Shown: positions 22,100 to 33,236, counted from the first letter of the stretch. The stretch is DNA of 35,754 nt from Solirubrobacteraceae bacterium (GCA_016462625.1 JAEMSV010000041.1:1-35754); one strand, 5' to 3'. Numbers and translations: made by a program. The notes: generated by a model from the letters alone, not told the origin.

Positions 22100-23437
22100 A
22101 TGGCCGATTCCCCGAAGACCCAGGACGACGTCAAGGCGCTCGTGCAGGAGCACGACATCCGGTTCATCCGGCTGTGGTTCACCGACATCCTGGGCCAGCT
22201 GAAGTCGTTCTCCATCAACGCGGAGGAGCTCGACGACGCGTTCGAGGGTGGGATGGGCTTCGACGGCTCTTCGATCACCGGCTTCAACGCCATCGAGGAG
22301 TCCGACATGATCGCCATGCCGGATCCATCGACGTTCTCGCTGCTGCCCTGGCGGCCTGAGGAATCGGGCGTCGCGCGCATGTTCGCCGATGTCCAGACCC
22401 CGGAGCGGACCCCGTACGAGGGCGATCCTCGCCATGTGCTGCGTCGCGCGCTCGAACGCGCGAAGTCCATGGGCTTCGACACGTTCAACGTCGGCCCCGA
22501 GCTCGAGTACTTCCTCTTCAAGGACAAGAACGGCACCGAGGTGCTGGACCAGGGCGGCTACTTCGACCTCACGACGCTCGACGCCGGCTCCGACGTCCGC
22601 CGCGAGACGGTCCTCGCGCTCGAGCAGCTGGGCATCCACGTGGAGTACAGCCACCACGAGGTCGGCCCCTCGCAGCACGAGGTCGACATGCGCTACGCCG
22701 ACGCGCTGAAGATGGCCGATGACTGCATGACGTACCGCATCACGGTCAAGGAATACGCGATGAAGTACGGCTGGCACGCGACGTTCATGCCCAAGCCGCT
22801 GTTCGGTGAGAACGGCTCGGGCATGCACACGCACATGAGCCTCTTCAACGATGGGAAGAACGCGTTCTTCGACGCCGACGACCCGTACTTCCTGAGCGAC
22901 ATCGGCAAGGCGTTCATCGCCGGCCAGCTGCGTCACGCGCGCGAGATGAGCTCGATCTTCGCCCAGTGGGTCAACTCCTACAAGCGGCTCGTTCCGGGCT
23001 ACGAGGCGCCGGTCTACGTGGCGTGGTCGCGGCGCAACCGCAGCGCGCTGGTGCGCGTGCCGCTGTACCACCCCGGCAAGGAGCAGACCACGCGGATGGA
23101 GCTGCGCTGTCCGGACCCGGCGTGCAACCCGTACCTGACGTTCGCGGTGCTGCTGCAGGCCGGTCTCGAGGGCATCGAGAAGGGCTACGAGCTGCCCGAG
23201 CCGATGGAGAAGAACCTGTACCACCTGGCGCCGGACGACCGGAAGCGTCTCGGCATCGAGCAGCTGCCCGAGACGCTCGGCGAGGCGATCGAGCTGACCG
23301 CGGAGAGCGAGCTCGTCCTGCGCACGCTCGGTGAGCACATGTTCAACCGCTACATCGAGATCAAGCGCCAGGAGTGGGAGGACTACCGCGTGCAGGTCAC
23401 GCAGTGGGAGCTCGACCGCTACCTGCCGGTCCTCTGA
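22100..23437 (+). CDS. glnA: glutamine synthetase type I
   Basis: 445 residues, the full length of a GSI-alpha enzyme. It makes glutamine from glutamate, NH3 and ATP as a dodecamer. Visible signatures: GMGFDGSSITGF near residues 50-62, NVGPELEYFLF (metal-binding Glu), HHEVGPSQHEVD, KPLFGENGSGMHTHMS (ATP-binding motif) and the Arg-rich loop SRRNRSALVRVP. The tyrosine that is adenylylated in the beta class sits in KNLYHLAPDDRK, but the short overall length points to the alpha class; regulation by adenylylation is therefore doubtful. An AGGGTCC element precedes the ATG. It is a single-gene unit between a terminator and the promoter of the next operon. Confidence 0.97.
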   Translation: MADSPKTQDDVKALVQEHDIRFIRLWFTDILGQLKSFSINAEELDDAFEGGMGFDGSSITGFNAIEESDMIAMPDPSTFSLLPWRPEESGVARMFADVQTPERTPYEGDPRHVLRRALERAKSMGFDTFNVGPELEYFLFKDKNGTEVLDQGGYFDLTTLDAGSDVRRETVLALEQLGIHVEYSHHEVGPSQHEVDMRYADALKMADDCMTYRITVKEYAMKYGWHATFMPKPLFGENGSGMHTHMSLFNDGKNAFFDADDPYFLSDIGKAFIAGQLRHAREMSSIFAQWVNSYKRLVPGYEAPVYVAWSRRNRSALVRVPLYHPGKEQTTRMELRCPDPACNPYLTFAVLLQAGLEGIEKGYELPEPMEKNLYHLAPDDRKRLGIEQLPETLGEAIELTAESELVLRTLGEHMFNRYIEIKRQEWEDYRVQVTQWELDRYLPVL

Positions 23438-23447
23438 CGGACCCCGA

Positions 23448-23477
23448 TTGACTTCCCGTCATACCTGCCGGTAGGTT
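23448..23477 (+). promoter_or_regulatory. promoter and short palindrome of the secreted-protein/GMC operon
   Basis: TTGACT (23448-23453) is 18 nt from TAGGTT (23472-23477), a plausible -35/-10 pair. Between and overlapping the -10 lies TACC-TGCC-GGTA (23462-23473), nested in ACCT-N6-AGGT, like the ACCT/AGGT palindrome at 328-339. This could be an operator for a regulator not in this window. Confidence 0.45.
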
Positions 23478-23498
23478 CGCGCCGGGAGGTGATGGGTC

Positions 23499-24053
23499 GT
23501 GTCCCGACCTGGCCGGAAGGCCGTGCTCTGCTGTGCCGTCACGCTTGCCGCCGGCGCGTCTTCTGCGCTGGCGGCTCAGCCGCTGATCCGCTCCTGGAAC
23601 GGCTCGAGTCCGTACCAGTGCACCGTCCAGTACGCGGGCCTGAACGCCCTCGCGCCGGACGGGGCGGCGGATCCCTACTGCATCGAGTTCGACAAGACAC
23701 GGCAGAGCGTCCTGCCGAGCTTCGGGCTCGTGGAGTTCCTCAAGCGCGAGCCGCTGCGGTTCTCGACCGCGTTCGGCAAGTGCTTCTACTACCAGCGCGA
23801 CCACTGGCGTGGCGCGATCGTGCAGAACCGTCCGAGCACCCAGCTGTGGAACTGGGATGGGCAGTACTTCATCGACCGCTCAACGGGCGAGGCCGGGCTC
23901 CACATGACGAACCTGTACGCGGGTCCGCCAGGTCGGATGAAGCCGATCACGTGGTCGCTTCGGATCAAGGCGCCGTGGTTGTTCCCCGTGATCCCGGGGT
24001 GCGCCACGCGCGCCCGGACCGAGGCGTCGACGATCTATGTCCAGCCTCGATGA
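23499..24053 (+). CDS. secreted protein of unknown function, first gene of the GMC operon
   Basis: 184 residues; family not recognised. The GTG at 23499 has an excellent Shine-Dalgarno (GGAGGT at 23485-23490, 8 nt away). The signal peptide (SRPGRKAVLCCAVTLAAGASSALA, cleavage near residue 27) predicts Sec export. The mature part has four cysteines (YQCTV, PYCIE, GKCFY, PGCAT), enough for two disulfides, and is rich in aromatic residues (CFYYQRDHW, QLWNWDGQYF). The gene overlaps the following Tat-signal gene by 17 bp, so the two are cotranscribed. Association with an exported oxidoreductase suggests an extracytoplasmic partner or substrate-binding role, which is inference. Confidence 0.8.
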   Translation: MSRPGRKAVLCCAVTLAAGASSALAAQPLIRSWNGSSPYQCTVQYAGLNALAPDGAADPYCIEFDKTRQSVLPSFGLVEFLKREPLRFSTAFGKCFYYQRDHWRGAIVQNRPSTQLWNWDGQYFIDRSTGEAGLHMTNLYAGPPGRMKPITWSLRIKAPWLFPVIPGCATRARTEASTIYVQPR

Positions 24054-24663
24054 GGGTCTCCGCCGGCGCGAGCTGCTGATCGGCGTGGCCGCGGCGGTCG
24101 CCGCGGCCCACCCGATGGTCCGCACGCTCGCGGCGCCTGTTCCAGCTCTGGCGCAGACCGGCCCGCAGGCGGCGACGCTTGCCGCGTTCGCCGACACGAT
24201 CATCCCGGGGCGCATCGTGGACCGCACCGACCTCGGGCATCCCGTCCCGGCGGGGGCGATCGCGGGCGTGGATCCTGACCCCGGGGCGGTGGAGACCGAC
24301 GTGGTCGCGCTGTACCGCCATCCGAAGATCGGCTTCCAGCTGGTGGCCCCGGTGTTCCTCGCAGATCTCGAGGCGCGGGCGGCGCGGCGCGGTGGACGAT
24401 TCCTCTCGCTGCGGTTCGACCAGCGCACGCGGGTCTGCGTCGAAGGGCTTGCGTACCGCAATCCCACGCGGCTGCTGTGGGAGGCCGCGGCCGCGGTGCC
24501 ATTCGCTGCGTTTGCGGGCGCGCTCGCGCCCGCCCAGAACCCCGCGCGCTCTGGCGGGTACCGCACACTCGGTCATCCCGGGGCCGCCCCTGGTGGGTAC
24601 CCCGAGCCCTCGTACCGTCGCGTGCTCGCGCACGAGCTGACGACGACCGGGTCGCTGGCATGA
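24037..24663 (+). CDS. Tat-signal small subunit of a GMC oxidoreductase (DUF5987-like)
   Basis: 208 residues. A twin-arginine signal opens the protein (LRRRELLIGVAAAVAAAHP). The following part (AATLAAFADTIIPGRIVDRT, VETDVVALYRHPKIGF, FDQRTRVCVEGLAY) resembles the small subunits that accompany GMC oxidoreductases such as gluconate 2-dehydrogenase subunit 3, and from memory DUF5987. It overlaps the upstream gene by 17 bp and the GMC gene by 4 bp (ATGA), so all are one transcript. Because the GMC subunit has no signal peptide of its own, this protein probably carries it through the Tat pore as a complex. Confidence 0.78.
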   Translation: MSSLDEGLRRRELLIGVAAAVAAAHPMVRTLAAPVPALAQTGPQAATLAAFADTIIPGRIVDRTDLGHPVPAGAIAGVDPDPGAVETDVVALYRHPKIGFQLVAPVFLADLEARAARRGGRFLSLRFDQRTRVCVEGLAYRNPTRLLWEAAAAVPFAAFAGALAPAQNPARSGGYRTLGHPGAAPGGYPEPSYRRVLAHELTTTGSLA

Positions 24664-26324
24664 GGCGCGAGCGCGTCGATGTCCTGATCGCGGGATCGGG
24701 GTTCGGCGGGGCGGTCACGGCGTGGAGGCTCGCCGAGGGGTACCTCGCGGGCGACGCCGATCCTTCGGCGATCACGGTGCTCGACCGCGGGCCGCGGCTG
24801 GCGCACCGCGACTTCAAGCAGTCGATGGACATCGACCACCTCTCCAGCGTCTATCGCCTCGTCACGGCGACCGGCGGCCAGTTCGTGGTCGGCAACGCCG
24901 TCGGCGGCGGGTCGAACGTCTACCTGGCGGCGTCGCTGCGGGCGCCGTCGGAGACCTTCGAGCGGCGCGACCGCCGCCCCGGGGACGGCGACCCCCGCCG
25001 GATGTGGCCGGCGGCGCTCTCGCGCCACGCGCTGGATCCGTACTACGCGCGGGCCGAGGCGGCGCTGCGCGTCCGACGCCCCGGCTGGGACAAGGTCTCC
25101 CGCGCCGGCGGGGTCTGGGCGGCGCTCCTGGACGCGGCGGGACACACCTGCGATCGCGTCCCGCTGGCGATCAGCGACGAGCGCTGCGTCGACGCGAACT
25201 GGTGCCACACCGGCTGCATCTTCGGAGGCAAGAACTCGCTGATCACGAACTACCTCGCGGCGGCCGAGGCGGCGGGCGTCCGGATCCGGCCGCTGATGGA
25301 GGTCGAGTCCGTGCGCCAGACGAGTGCGCGCCCGTACCGCTACGTCGTGACGGTCAACCGGCTGCATCCGCGGACGCGGCTGCCCGTCGAGCAGGTGGAG
25401 ATCATGTGCAAGGTCTGCGTCCTGGCGTGCGGCGCGCTGGGCGACGCCCCGATCCTGCTGCGGTCCCGCCACGCGCTGCCCCAGCTCTCGCGCGCGGCCG
25501 GCCGGCACGTGGGCTGCAACGGCGACCACGTGGTCGGGGTCGAGATCGACTCCGATCGCCTGCGCGACGTCCTGGGCCTGCCCGGCTACTCGCACTTCCA
25601 CCAGGGCCGGCCGATCACGACCATGACCTACGACCACTACGTCGGCAAGCCGGGCAACGCGCAGGACGGCACGCGGTTCACGCTCCAGGAGATCTTCCTG
25701 TCGACGCTGACGAACGTGCTCTACGACGACGGGCGCGACCCGCCGGGCGACCCATCGTGGTTCGGCGCGCAGAAGAAGCGCGCGATCGCGAAGTGGTCGA
25801 GCCGGATCGAGATCCTCGCGATGGTCGAGGACACCCATGACGGGACGCTCACGGTGCCGCCGCTCGTGGGGTCGGCGATCGAGCCGAACCCGGGGCCGAT
25901 CTCGATCTCGCCCCTCGTCTACCAGCTCTCCGAGCAGTCACGCCGGGTGCGCGCGGCTGCGGATGCCGCTGTCAGGGAGATCGTGACGCGTGACGGGGTC
26001 GGCCGCTTCATGGGGCTCACCGAGACCCCCGGCGTGTACGCGGCCCACCCGCTCGGCGGCGCACGGATGGCCGAGTCGCCGGAGGACGGCGTGGTCGACG
26101 ACGCCGGGCGCGTGCACGGCTACGAGGGGCTGCTCTGCGTCGGGTCGTCGATCATCCCGACTTCGCTGGGCGTCAACCCGTCGCTGACGATCACGGCGGT
26201 GGCCGAGCGCTGCGCCGACCGCCTGACTGCTGACGGCCCGGGCCTCGGCCTCCCCGTGAAGCTCCGCCGCGGCGTGCCGCCGGAGAACGTCATCGACCCA
26301 GTCCTGCCCGTCGCTACGGTATGA
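24660..26324 (+). CDS. GMC family FAD oxidoreductase (cholesterol-oxidase-like)
   Basis: 554 residues, start in the ATGA overlap. The FAD motif VLIAGSGFGGAVTAWRLAEG is at residues ~9-28. NAVGGGSNVYLAASLRAP (around 79-96) is the second FAD-contact loop typical of the cholesterol oxidase branch. The catalytic His463 lies in YAAHPLGGARM and Asn506 in GVNPSLTITAVAE, the His/Asn pair of GMC alcohol oxidases. A middle segment with Cys residues (CVDANWCHTGCIFGGKNS) is also typical of cholesterol-oxidase-like and dehydrogenase members. It oxidises an alcohol, possibly a sterol; substrate unknown. It has no signal peptide and likely exports with the Tat-signal small subunit encoded just before it. It overlaps the PGPGW gene by 4 bp. 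Confidence 0.9.
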   Translation: MRRERVDVLIAGSGFGGAVTAWRLAEGYLAGDADPSAITVLDRGPRLAHRDFKQSMDIDHLSSVYRLVTATGGQFVVGNAVGGGSNVYLAASLRAPSETFERRDRRPGDGDPRRMWPAALSRHALDPYYARAEAALRVRRPGWDKVSRAGGVWAALLDAAGHTCDRVPLAISDERCVDANWCHTGCIFGGKNSLITNYLAAAEAAGVRIRPLMEVESVRQTSARPYRYVVTVNRLHPRTRLPVEQVEIMCKVCVLACGALGDAPILLRSRHALPQLSRAAGRHVGCNGDHVVGVEIDSDRLRDVLGLPGYSHFHQGRPITTMTYDHYVGKPGNAQDGTRFTLQEIFLSTLTNVLYDDGRDPPGDPSWFGAQKKRAIAKWSSRIEILAMVEDTHDGTLTVPPLVGSAIEPNPGPISISPLVYQLSEQSRRVRAAADAAVREIVTRDGVGRFMGLTETPGVYAAHPLGGARMAESPEDGVVDDAGRVHGYEGLLCVGSSIIPTSLGVNPSLTITAVAERCADRLTADGPGLGLPVKLRRGVPPENVIDPVLPVATV

Positions 26325-26719
26325 GGATGTCTGTCGAGGACGAGGCTGCCCAGGACGATCGGCCGAAGCTGATCCAGAAGCTGGCCGAGCAGCGCGAGAC
26401 CCACAAGCAGCGCCCGAAGATCATCCGTGCGCTCTACACGGCCGTCGGCATCACCCTGCTGCTCGGCGGCCTCGTCATGCTCATCACGCCGGGCCCGGCG
26501 TTCGCCGTCATCCCGCTCGGGCTGTTCATCCTCGCGCTCGAGTTCACGTGGGCCGAGGCGGCGCTGGAGAAGTCGCTCGAGCAGGCGGACAAGGCCAAGC
26601 AGAAGGCGGCCGAGACGACGAAGCTCCAGCGCACGCTCACGGGGATCGCGGCGGCGCTGGCGGTCGCGGGGCTCGTCGCCTGGGCGCTCTACGGGGACAT
26701 CCCCGTGGCGCCCGTCTGA
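26321..26719 (+). CDS. PGPGW-type (TIGR02611-like) membrane protein
   Basis: 132 residues. It begins at the ATG overlapping the GMC stop; a second ATG two codons later is an alternative. A charged N-terminus (QKLAEQRETHKQRPKIIR) is followed by two membrane helices (IRALYTAVGITLLLGGLVML and FAVIPLGLFILALEF) joined by ITPGPAFAVIPLG, the position of the PGPGW motif in this small family (here PGPAF). Then comes a Lys/Ala/Glu-rich helix and a last membrane helix (GIAAALAVAGLVAWALYG). The function of the family is not known. The stop is 5 bp from that of the convergent MMPL gene. Confidence 0.85.
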   Translation: MRMSVEDEAAQDDRPKLIQKLAEQRETHKQRPKIIRALYTAVGITLLLGGLVMLITPGPAFAVIPLGLFILALEFTWAEAALEKSLEQADKAKQKAAETTKLQRTLTGIAAALAVAGLVAWALYGDIPVAPV

Positions 26720-26724
26720 GTGGC

Positions 26725-29118
26725 TTAGATCGAGTCGGTCGCCGGGGTCGAGGTCGGGACCGGGTCGATCCGCTCTTCCTCGTGGCCCTCCTCGCGCGCC
26801 AGCGCGGACGGCCACCACACCTTCGGTCCGACGATGTGCACGAGCGAGGGCACGAGCACAGAGCGGACGAGGAACGTGTCGAGCAGGACGCCGAACGCGA
26901 CGACGAAGCCCATCTCGGTGAGGAACACGAGGGGCAGCACCGCGAGCACGCTGAACGTGCCGGCGAGCACGATGCCCGCCGCGGTGATGACCCCGCCCGT
27001 CACCGCGACGGCGCGGACCATGCCTCGTCTCGTCCCGTACGTGAACGTCTCCTCCCGCGCCCGGGTCATCAGGAAGATGTTGTAGTCGACGCCGAGCGCC
27101 ACGAGGAAGATGAACGTGAACAGCGGCAGCGACGGGTCGCTGCCGGGGAAGCCGAAGAGCACGTCGAACACGACGGCGCCGACACCGAGCGCGGCGAAGA
27201 ACGACAGGACCACCGTCGCGATCAGGATGAGCGGGATGACCAGCGCCCGCAGCAGGATCATCAGGATCACGAAGACGATCACAAGCGCGAGCGGGACGAG
27301 CAGCTTGTTGTCGTCCGACGAGGCGACGCGGAGATCCGCCTCGACGGCGGTCGATCCGCCCACGAGGCCTTCGGGGGTCACCTGGCGGACGGCGTCGCGC
27401 AGCTCGGGGATCACGTCGAACGCAGCCGTCGAATACGGGTCGAGCTGGAGGAACGCCGCGAGCTGGACGAAGCCGTCGCCCTCAGCGACGGGCTGGGGCG
27501 CGACCGCCGCGACTCCGTCGATCGCGGCAGCGGCCTTGGCGACCTGCGCGAGGTCTGTGCCCTCGGGAACGACGATGTCCGTCGGCGCGGACTGGCCGGA
27601 CGGGAACGCCTTCGCGATCTCCTCCTGGCCCCCGATCGATTCGACCTCACCGCGGAACGAGTTGCCCTGGGTCAGGCCGTCGTCGAAGTTCAGCAGCCCG
27701 AGGCAGAACACGAGCAGCAGGGCGGTCGACGCGATGGCGACTCGCACGGGATGGCGCGAGGTCTTCTCGGCCGTCCGTCGCCAGAAGCCGTGCGTCTCGT
27801 CCGCGCCTTCGTGGTCGGAGCTGTATCGGTGCTCGACGCGCAGGAAGACCTTGCGGTCGAGCCACGGGCCGGCGAACCGGAAGAGCGCCGAGAGCAGGAG
27901 GACGATCACGACGCCGGGAATCACCAGGGCGGGAAGGAAGGCCAGCAGCCCGATGATCGCGAACGTGGTCACGGCAGGGCCGAGACGGTCGGTGACCCAG
28001 GACAGGCCGGCGACGCGCATCGGCGTGTGGTCCGGCGCGTCCGGGCCCTCGGGCCCGTACGGCACGAACGGCCAGAAGCGGCGGCGACCGACGATGACGA
28101 GCACCGCGGGGAGGAACGTCAGCATCGAGATGACGGCGATGACGATGCCCATGGCGCCGATCGGGCCGAGGCCGGCGGTGCCGTTGACCTTCGCGAGCGT
28201 GAGCGACAGCAGCGCCACCGCGACCGTCGCACCGGACGCCACGATGGCGGGGCCCGCACGTCGCAGGGCGATGGCCATCGCCTCGTGCTTGTCCTGGTGC
28301 TTGTGCAGCTCCTCTCGATATCGCGCGACGAGCAGCAGCGCATAGTCGGTTCCCGCGCCGATCACGAGGACCGAGAGAATCGACGAGGACTGCCCGTTCA
28401 CCGTGACGTCGAGCTGCGTGAGCCCGTAGCCGAGGCCGCGGGCCGCGATCTCCGCGAACACGACCGCGAGAATCGGGAAGAACCAGAAGACCGGGCTGCG
28501 GTAGATGAGGATCAGCAGGAAGATGACCAGCCCGAGCGCGGCCGCGACCAGCGTGCCGTTGATGTTCTCGAAGACCTTGATCGCGTCCGCGGAGATGCCC
28601 GCGGGACCGGTGACCTTCACCACGAGCCCGTCCTCGTCGCGCGACACGGCGTCGCGGTAGTCCTCGACCGGGTCGATGATGTCCGCGGACTCACCCGTGC
28701 CGGTGATCTGGTTGCCGATCAGAGCGGTGGTTCCATCTTCGGAGAGCTGGAACGGCGTGTCGGCGCCCCGGCCGGCGGGGTTGCCGAACGGGGAGGTCTG
28801 GCGGTACTCCGCCGTGATCTTGTTGAGCTTGGCGATGTCCGCCCCGATCGCCTGCTTGTCCGCCGCGGTCAGGCCGCTGTCGCGCCGGTAGACGACGATC
28901 GTCGGCGCCTTCTCGCCGTCGTTGAGCTTCTCGGTGACTTCGAGCGCCTTCGTCGACTCGGCATCACCCGGCAGGAACGAGGTCGACTCGTTCTTCTCCG
29001 CGTCCATGAACTTGTCGGGCAGGCCGGCGGCGGTGGTGCCGACGACGACCAGCACCCACACGAAGAAGACGACCCATTTCGCGCGCGGGCCAGCGGGGAA
29101 GGCGAGGAGGGAGCTCAT
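26725..29118 (-). CDS. MMPL family RND transporter
   Basis: 797 residues with two copies of a membrane-domain plus extracytoplasmic-domain unit. Membrane helix 1 (KWVVFFVWVLVVVGTTAAGL) is followed by a large porter domain (to ~185), five or six helices, a cytoplasmic segment with a second start (FWRRTAEKTSRHPVRVAIAS), a second porter domain and a last helix bundle. The proton-relay Asp-Tyr pairs of MmpL proteins are present in both halves: GAGTDYALLLVARYREE (Asp258-Tyr259) and ALGVDYNIFLMTRAREE. These are proton-driven exporters of lipids and drugs; mycobacterial members move cell-envelope lipids. There is no adjacent TetR or lipid synthesis gene to indicate a cargo. No clear Shine-Dalgarno precedes the ATG. 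Confidence 0.95.
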   Translation of the reverse strand: MSSLLAFPAGPRAKWVVFFVWVLVVVGTTAAGLPDKFMDAEKNESTSFLPGDAESTKALEVTEKLNDGEKAPTIVVYRRDSGLTAADKQAIGADIAKLNKITAEYRQTSPFGNPAGRGADTPFQLSEDGTTALIGNQITGTGESADIIDPVEDYRDAVSRDEDGLVVKVTGPAGISADAIKVFENINGTLVAAALGLVIFLLILIYRSPVFWFFPILAVVFAEIAARGLGYGLTQLDVTVNGQSSSILSVLVIGAGTDYALLLVARYREELHKHQDKHEAMAIALRRAGPAIVASGATVAVALLSLTLAKVNGTAGLGPIGAMGIVIAVISMLTFLPAVLVIVGRRRFWPFVPYGPEGPDAPDHTPMRVAGLSWVTDRLGPAVTTFAIIGLLAFLPALVIPGVVIVLLLSALFRFAGPWLDRKVFLRVEHRYSSDHEGADETHGFWRRTAEKTSRHPVRVAIASTALLLVFCLGLLNFDDGLTQGNSFRGEVESIGGQEEIAKAFPSGQSAPTDIVVPEGTDLAQVAKAAAAIDGVAAVAPQPVAEGDGFVQLAAFLQLDPYSTAAFDVIPELRDAVRQVTPEGLVGGSTAVEADLRVASSDDNKLLVPLALVIVFVILMILLRALVIPLILIATVVLSFFAALGVGAVVFDVLFGFPGSDPSLPLFTFIFLVALGVDYNIFLMTRAREETFTYGTRRGMVRAVAVTGGVITAAGIVLAGTFSVLAVLPLVFLTEMGFVVAFGVLLDTFLVRSVLVPSLVHIVGPKVWWPSALAREEGHEEERIDPVPTSTPATDSI

Positions 29119-29173
29119 GTGGGGATGGGTTCTACCAGTGGTCGGTGGACGTGACGGTGATGGTGACTCCGGG

Positions 29174-29192
29174 TGTCCGCTGAAGTCAGCGA
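29174..29192 (-). terminator. hairpin after the YyaL-like gene
   Basis: GTC(C)GCTGA-AG-TCAGCGAC, an 8-bp stem with one bulge, in the 102-nt gap between the YyaL-like gene and MMPL, both on the minus strand. The very short loop and lack of T-tract make it a weak call. Confidence 0.3.
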
Positions 29193-29220
29193 CTCCGGAA
29201 GTCAGTTGGCGCGTTGGCGC

Positions 29221-31197
<1,977 letters not shown>

Positions 31198-31221
31198 GCC
31201 GCGGAGGGTATCCGGCCCGGA

Positions 31222-33192
31222 CTATCCGGCCTGGCGCAGCTTCCAGCCCCGCACGAGCGCCTCGGCGCTCGGCTCCGAGGTGCGGAGCGAGGCCGAGTTC
31301 GCGGCGACCAGGCGGTACTTGCGGCCACCCAGGCGCCCCGAGAGCACCCGGCCGTTCGAGCTGAGATTCACGGTGCCGCTCAGGGCGCCACCGCCGCGGA
31401 CGGTCAGCCGCATCGACGTGCCGAGGCACGGGACGGCCGACGGGCCCTTGGCGACCCGGCCGGAGACCTTCACGCCGCGGACGAACTGGACCGCGCGCAG
31501 CCGCTGGGTGCCGCTGGTCTCGATCACGGTCGAGCCGCTGCGCAGGCCGCCAACGCGACGCGGGCACTCGCCGTTCTCGAAGACCCAGCCGCGGATCTGC
31601 GACCGGACGTCGTCGGCGGCGAGCAGGACGGCGCGCAGCGTGCGGCCGAGCCGGCCTGAGCTGCCGCGCACCGAACGCAGGCTCGACACCTGCCGGGCGG
31701 CCATCGGCGAGAGGTCGAGCGGGTTGACGGTCTCCGTGCACTGCGCGACGGGCCCTCCCGCGAAGAACGTCTTGAGCGCGGTCTCCGCGCACGCCTCCTG
31801 CGAGAGCTCGCTGCCGAGAACGGAGTGGCCGGTGAACGGGACGCCGACGGTCTGGGAGCCGGGGATGCGACTCCCCACAGACTGGGCGTCCTCGAGCGGG
31901 GTCCGCAGATCGGCCTTGCCGTTGATGATGAGCGTCGGCACGGCGGGCAGGTTGCCGTTGACCGCGGGGGCGGGGCCGGCGTTCGGCCAGCCCTGGCAGA
32001 GGCCGACGAGCGTGGACGCGGCGGCGGTCGAGCGATCGAACGGCAGGAACAGATTCGGTGAGAGGCCGTTCAGCGCGGCCTTCAGCTGGCCGCCGCGCGT
32101 CGTCGCGTCCGCGTCACGGGCCCACGGGAACGGAAGCTCCTCGCACACCGTGGAGGCGTAGAGCGCCGAGTTCACGCCCTCATCGGCCGCCTGCGAGGCG
32201 GTCAGGCCGCCGAGACGAGCCACGAGGCGCGTGAGCAGCCAGCGGTCGCCACGTGCCGCAGAGCGCAGCGCGGCCGGGAGGTCAGCGCGAAGCGTGGGAT
32301 TTAGGTCACCCGCGACGAGCACGCTGAGCAAGTCGTCGCGCGAGAACGTGCCCGAGCGGATCTTGCCGTTCGGCGCGACGAACTGGCCGCGCAGGTCGCG
32401 CTTCTGCAGCTGGCGGACGATCTTGCGCAGGTCGGCGGTCGGGGCGCTCGTGATTCCACTGCACGCGCGGTTCGCGCACAGGTCGCCGAGCACGCGCTTG
32501 ACCGACGCGAACGTCGAGCGCTGCAGTGGGTCGGGACCCTCGGGCGTGACGACGGAATCGAGCACAAGGCGCTCGACGCGCTGCGGGTAGGCGGCCGCGT
32601 AGGCCTCGGCGACCTTCGTCCCGTACGAGACGCCGTAGAGCACGAGCTTGTCGTAGCCGATCTGGATGCGCAGATCCTCGATGTCCTGGACGCTGTCGGC
32701 CGTCGTGAAGAAGCGGCGGCCGGCGCCGATCTGGGTCGCGCACTGGCTGGCGATCTGGGTGATGCTGTCGAAGCTCGTCTTGGAGAACGCGCCGCAGGAA
32801 AGAGGGTTGGACTGGCCGGTGCCGCGCTGGTCGAAGACGACGAGGTCCCGGGTCGCGAGCGCGGGGGCGAGCCCGGCTGCGAAATCCGCCGCGAGCGGTG
32901 CTGCGGCCTGGCCCGGCCCGCCGGCCAGGGCGATGACCGCGGAGCGCTCGGGATTGCTCGCCGCCGGTCCGCGCACGACGTTCAGGCTCAGGGCACCCGG
33001 GAAGGCGCCGGTCCGGTCGATGGCGACCGAGGCCCGCGCGCATTGGTAGCCCTGCGGCTGGGCGCAGGCCTTCCACGCGAGATCAGCCTGCGCCGGTGCG
33101 GCGATGCCGAGCCCCACGGCGACAGCGACGGACGCCGCGATGGCGGCCGGGGACAGACGACGGCGGACAGACAAGACGAGCGACGGTAGCAA
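31222..33192 (-). CDS. secreted alpha/beta-hydrolase, tripeptidyl aminopeptidase (TAP)-like
   Basis: 656 residues. A signal peptide (SVRRRLSPAAIAASVAVAVGLGIAAPAQA) is followed by an alpha/beta-hydrolase fold of the SlpD/TAP type: ALAGGPGQAA oxyanion-loop region, VVFDQRGTGQSNPLSC, nucleophile Ser189 in YGVSYGTKVAEAYA, later Asp in INGKADLRTPLEDAQ and His in FTGHSVLGSE, with the TAP C-terminal Cys motif SQEACAETALKTFF. About 150 further residues form a beta-rich tail (VIETSGTQRL, GTVNLSSNGRVLSGRLGGRKY), possibly a carbohydrate- or wall-binding module. These enzymes release N-terminal tripeptides outside the cell. The start is uncertain: TTG at 33192 was used, and a second TTG seven codons in also leaves a full signal peptide. 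Divergent from ridA. Confidence 0.9.
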   Translation of the reverse strand: MLPSLVLSVRRRLSPAAIAASVAVAVGLGIAAPAQADLAWKACAQPQGYQCARASVAIDRTGAFPGALSLNVVRGPAASNPERSAVIALAGGPGQAAAPLAADFAAGLAPALATRDLVVFDQRGTGQSNPLSCGAFSKTSFDSITQIASQCATQIGAGRRFFTTADSVQDIEDLRIQIGYDKLVLYGVSYGTKVAEAYAAAYPQRVERLVLDSVVTPEGPDPLQRSTFASVKRVLGDLCANRACSGITSAPTADLRKIVRQLQKRDLRGQFVAPNGKIRSGTFSRDDLLSVLVAGDLNPTLRADLPAALRSAARGDRWLLTRLVARLGGLTASQAADEGVNSALYASTVCEELPFPWARDADATTRGGQLKAALNGLSPNLFLPFDRSTAAASTLVGLCQGWPNAGPAPAVNGNLPAVPTLIINGKADLRTPLEDAQSVGSRIPGSQTVGVPFTGHSVLGSELSQEACAETALKTFFAGGPVAQCTETVNPLDLSPMAARQVSSLRSVRGSSGRLGRTLRAVLLAADDVRSQIRGWVFENGECPRRVGGLRSGSTVIETSGTQRLRAVQFVRGVKVSGRVAKGPSAVPCLGTSMRLTVRGGGALSGTVNLSSNGRVLSGRLGGRKYRLVAANSASLRTSEPSAEALVRGWKLRQAG

Positions 33193-33236
33193 GAGCAGTA
33201 CCTTCGGGACGAAGATTCAACGAAGAAGGGATCCGA

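Noticed and set aside
22862..22871. GAAC-GC-GTTC palindrome resembling an SOS box
   Set aside because: The spacer is 2 nt rather than 4, and it lies inside the glnA coding sequence.
26548..29154. Open frame of 868 codons on the plus strand
   Set aside because: Antisense shadow of the MMPL transporter; highly charged with monotonous Arg/Asp/Glu/His composition and no recognisable segment.
33202..33214. CTTCG-GGA-CGAAG inverted repeat between ridA and the TAP-like gene
   Set aside because: Only 5 bp with a 3-nt loop; likely chance, and it overlaps the region needed for two promoters without a clear pattern.
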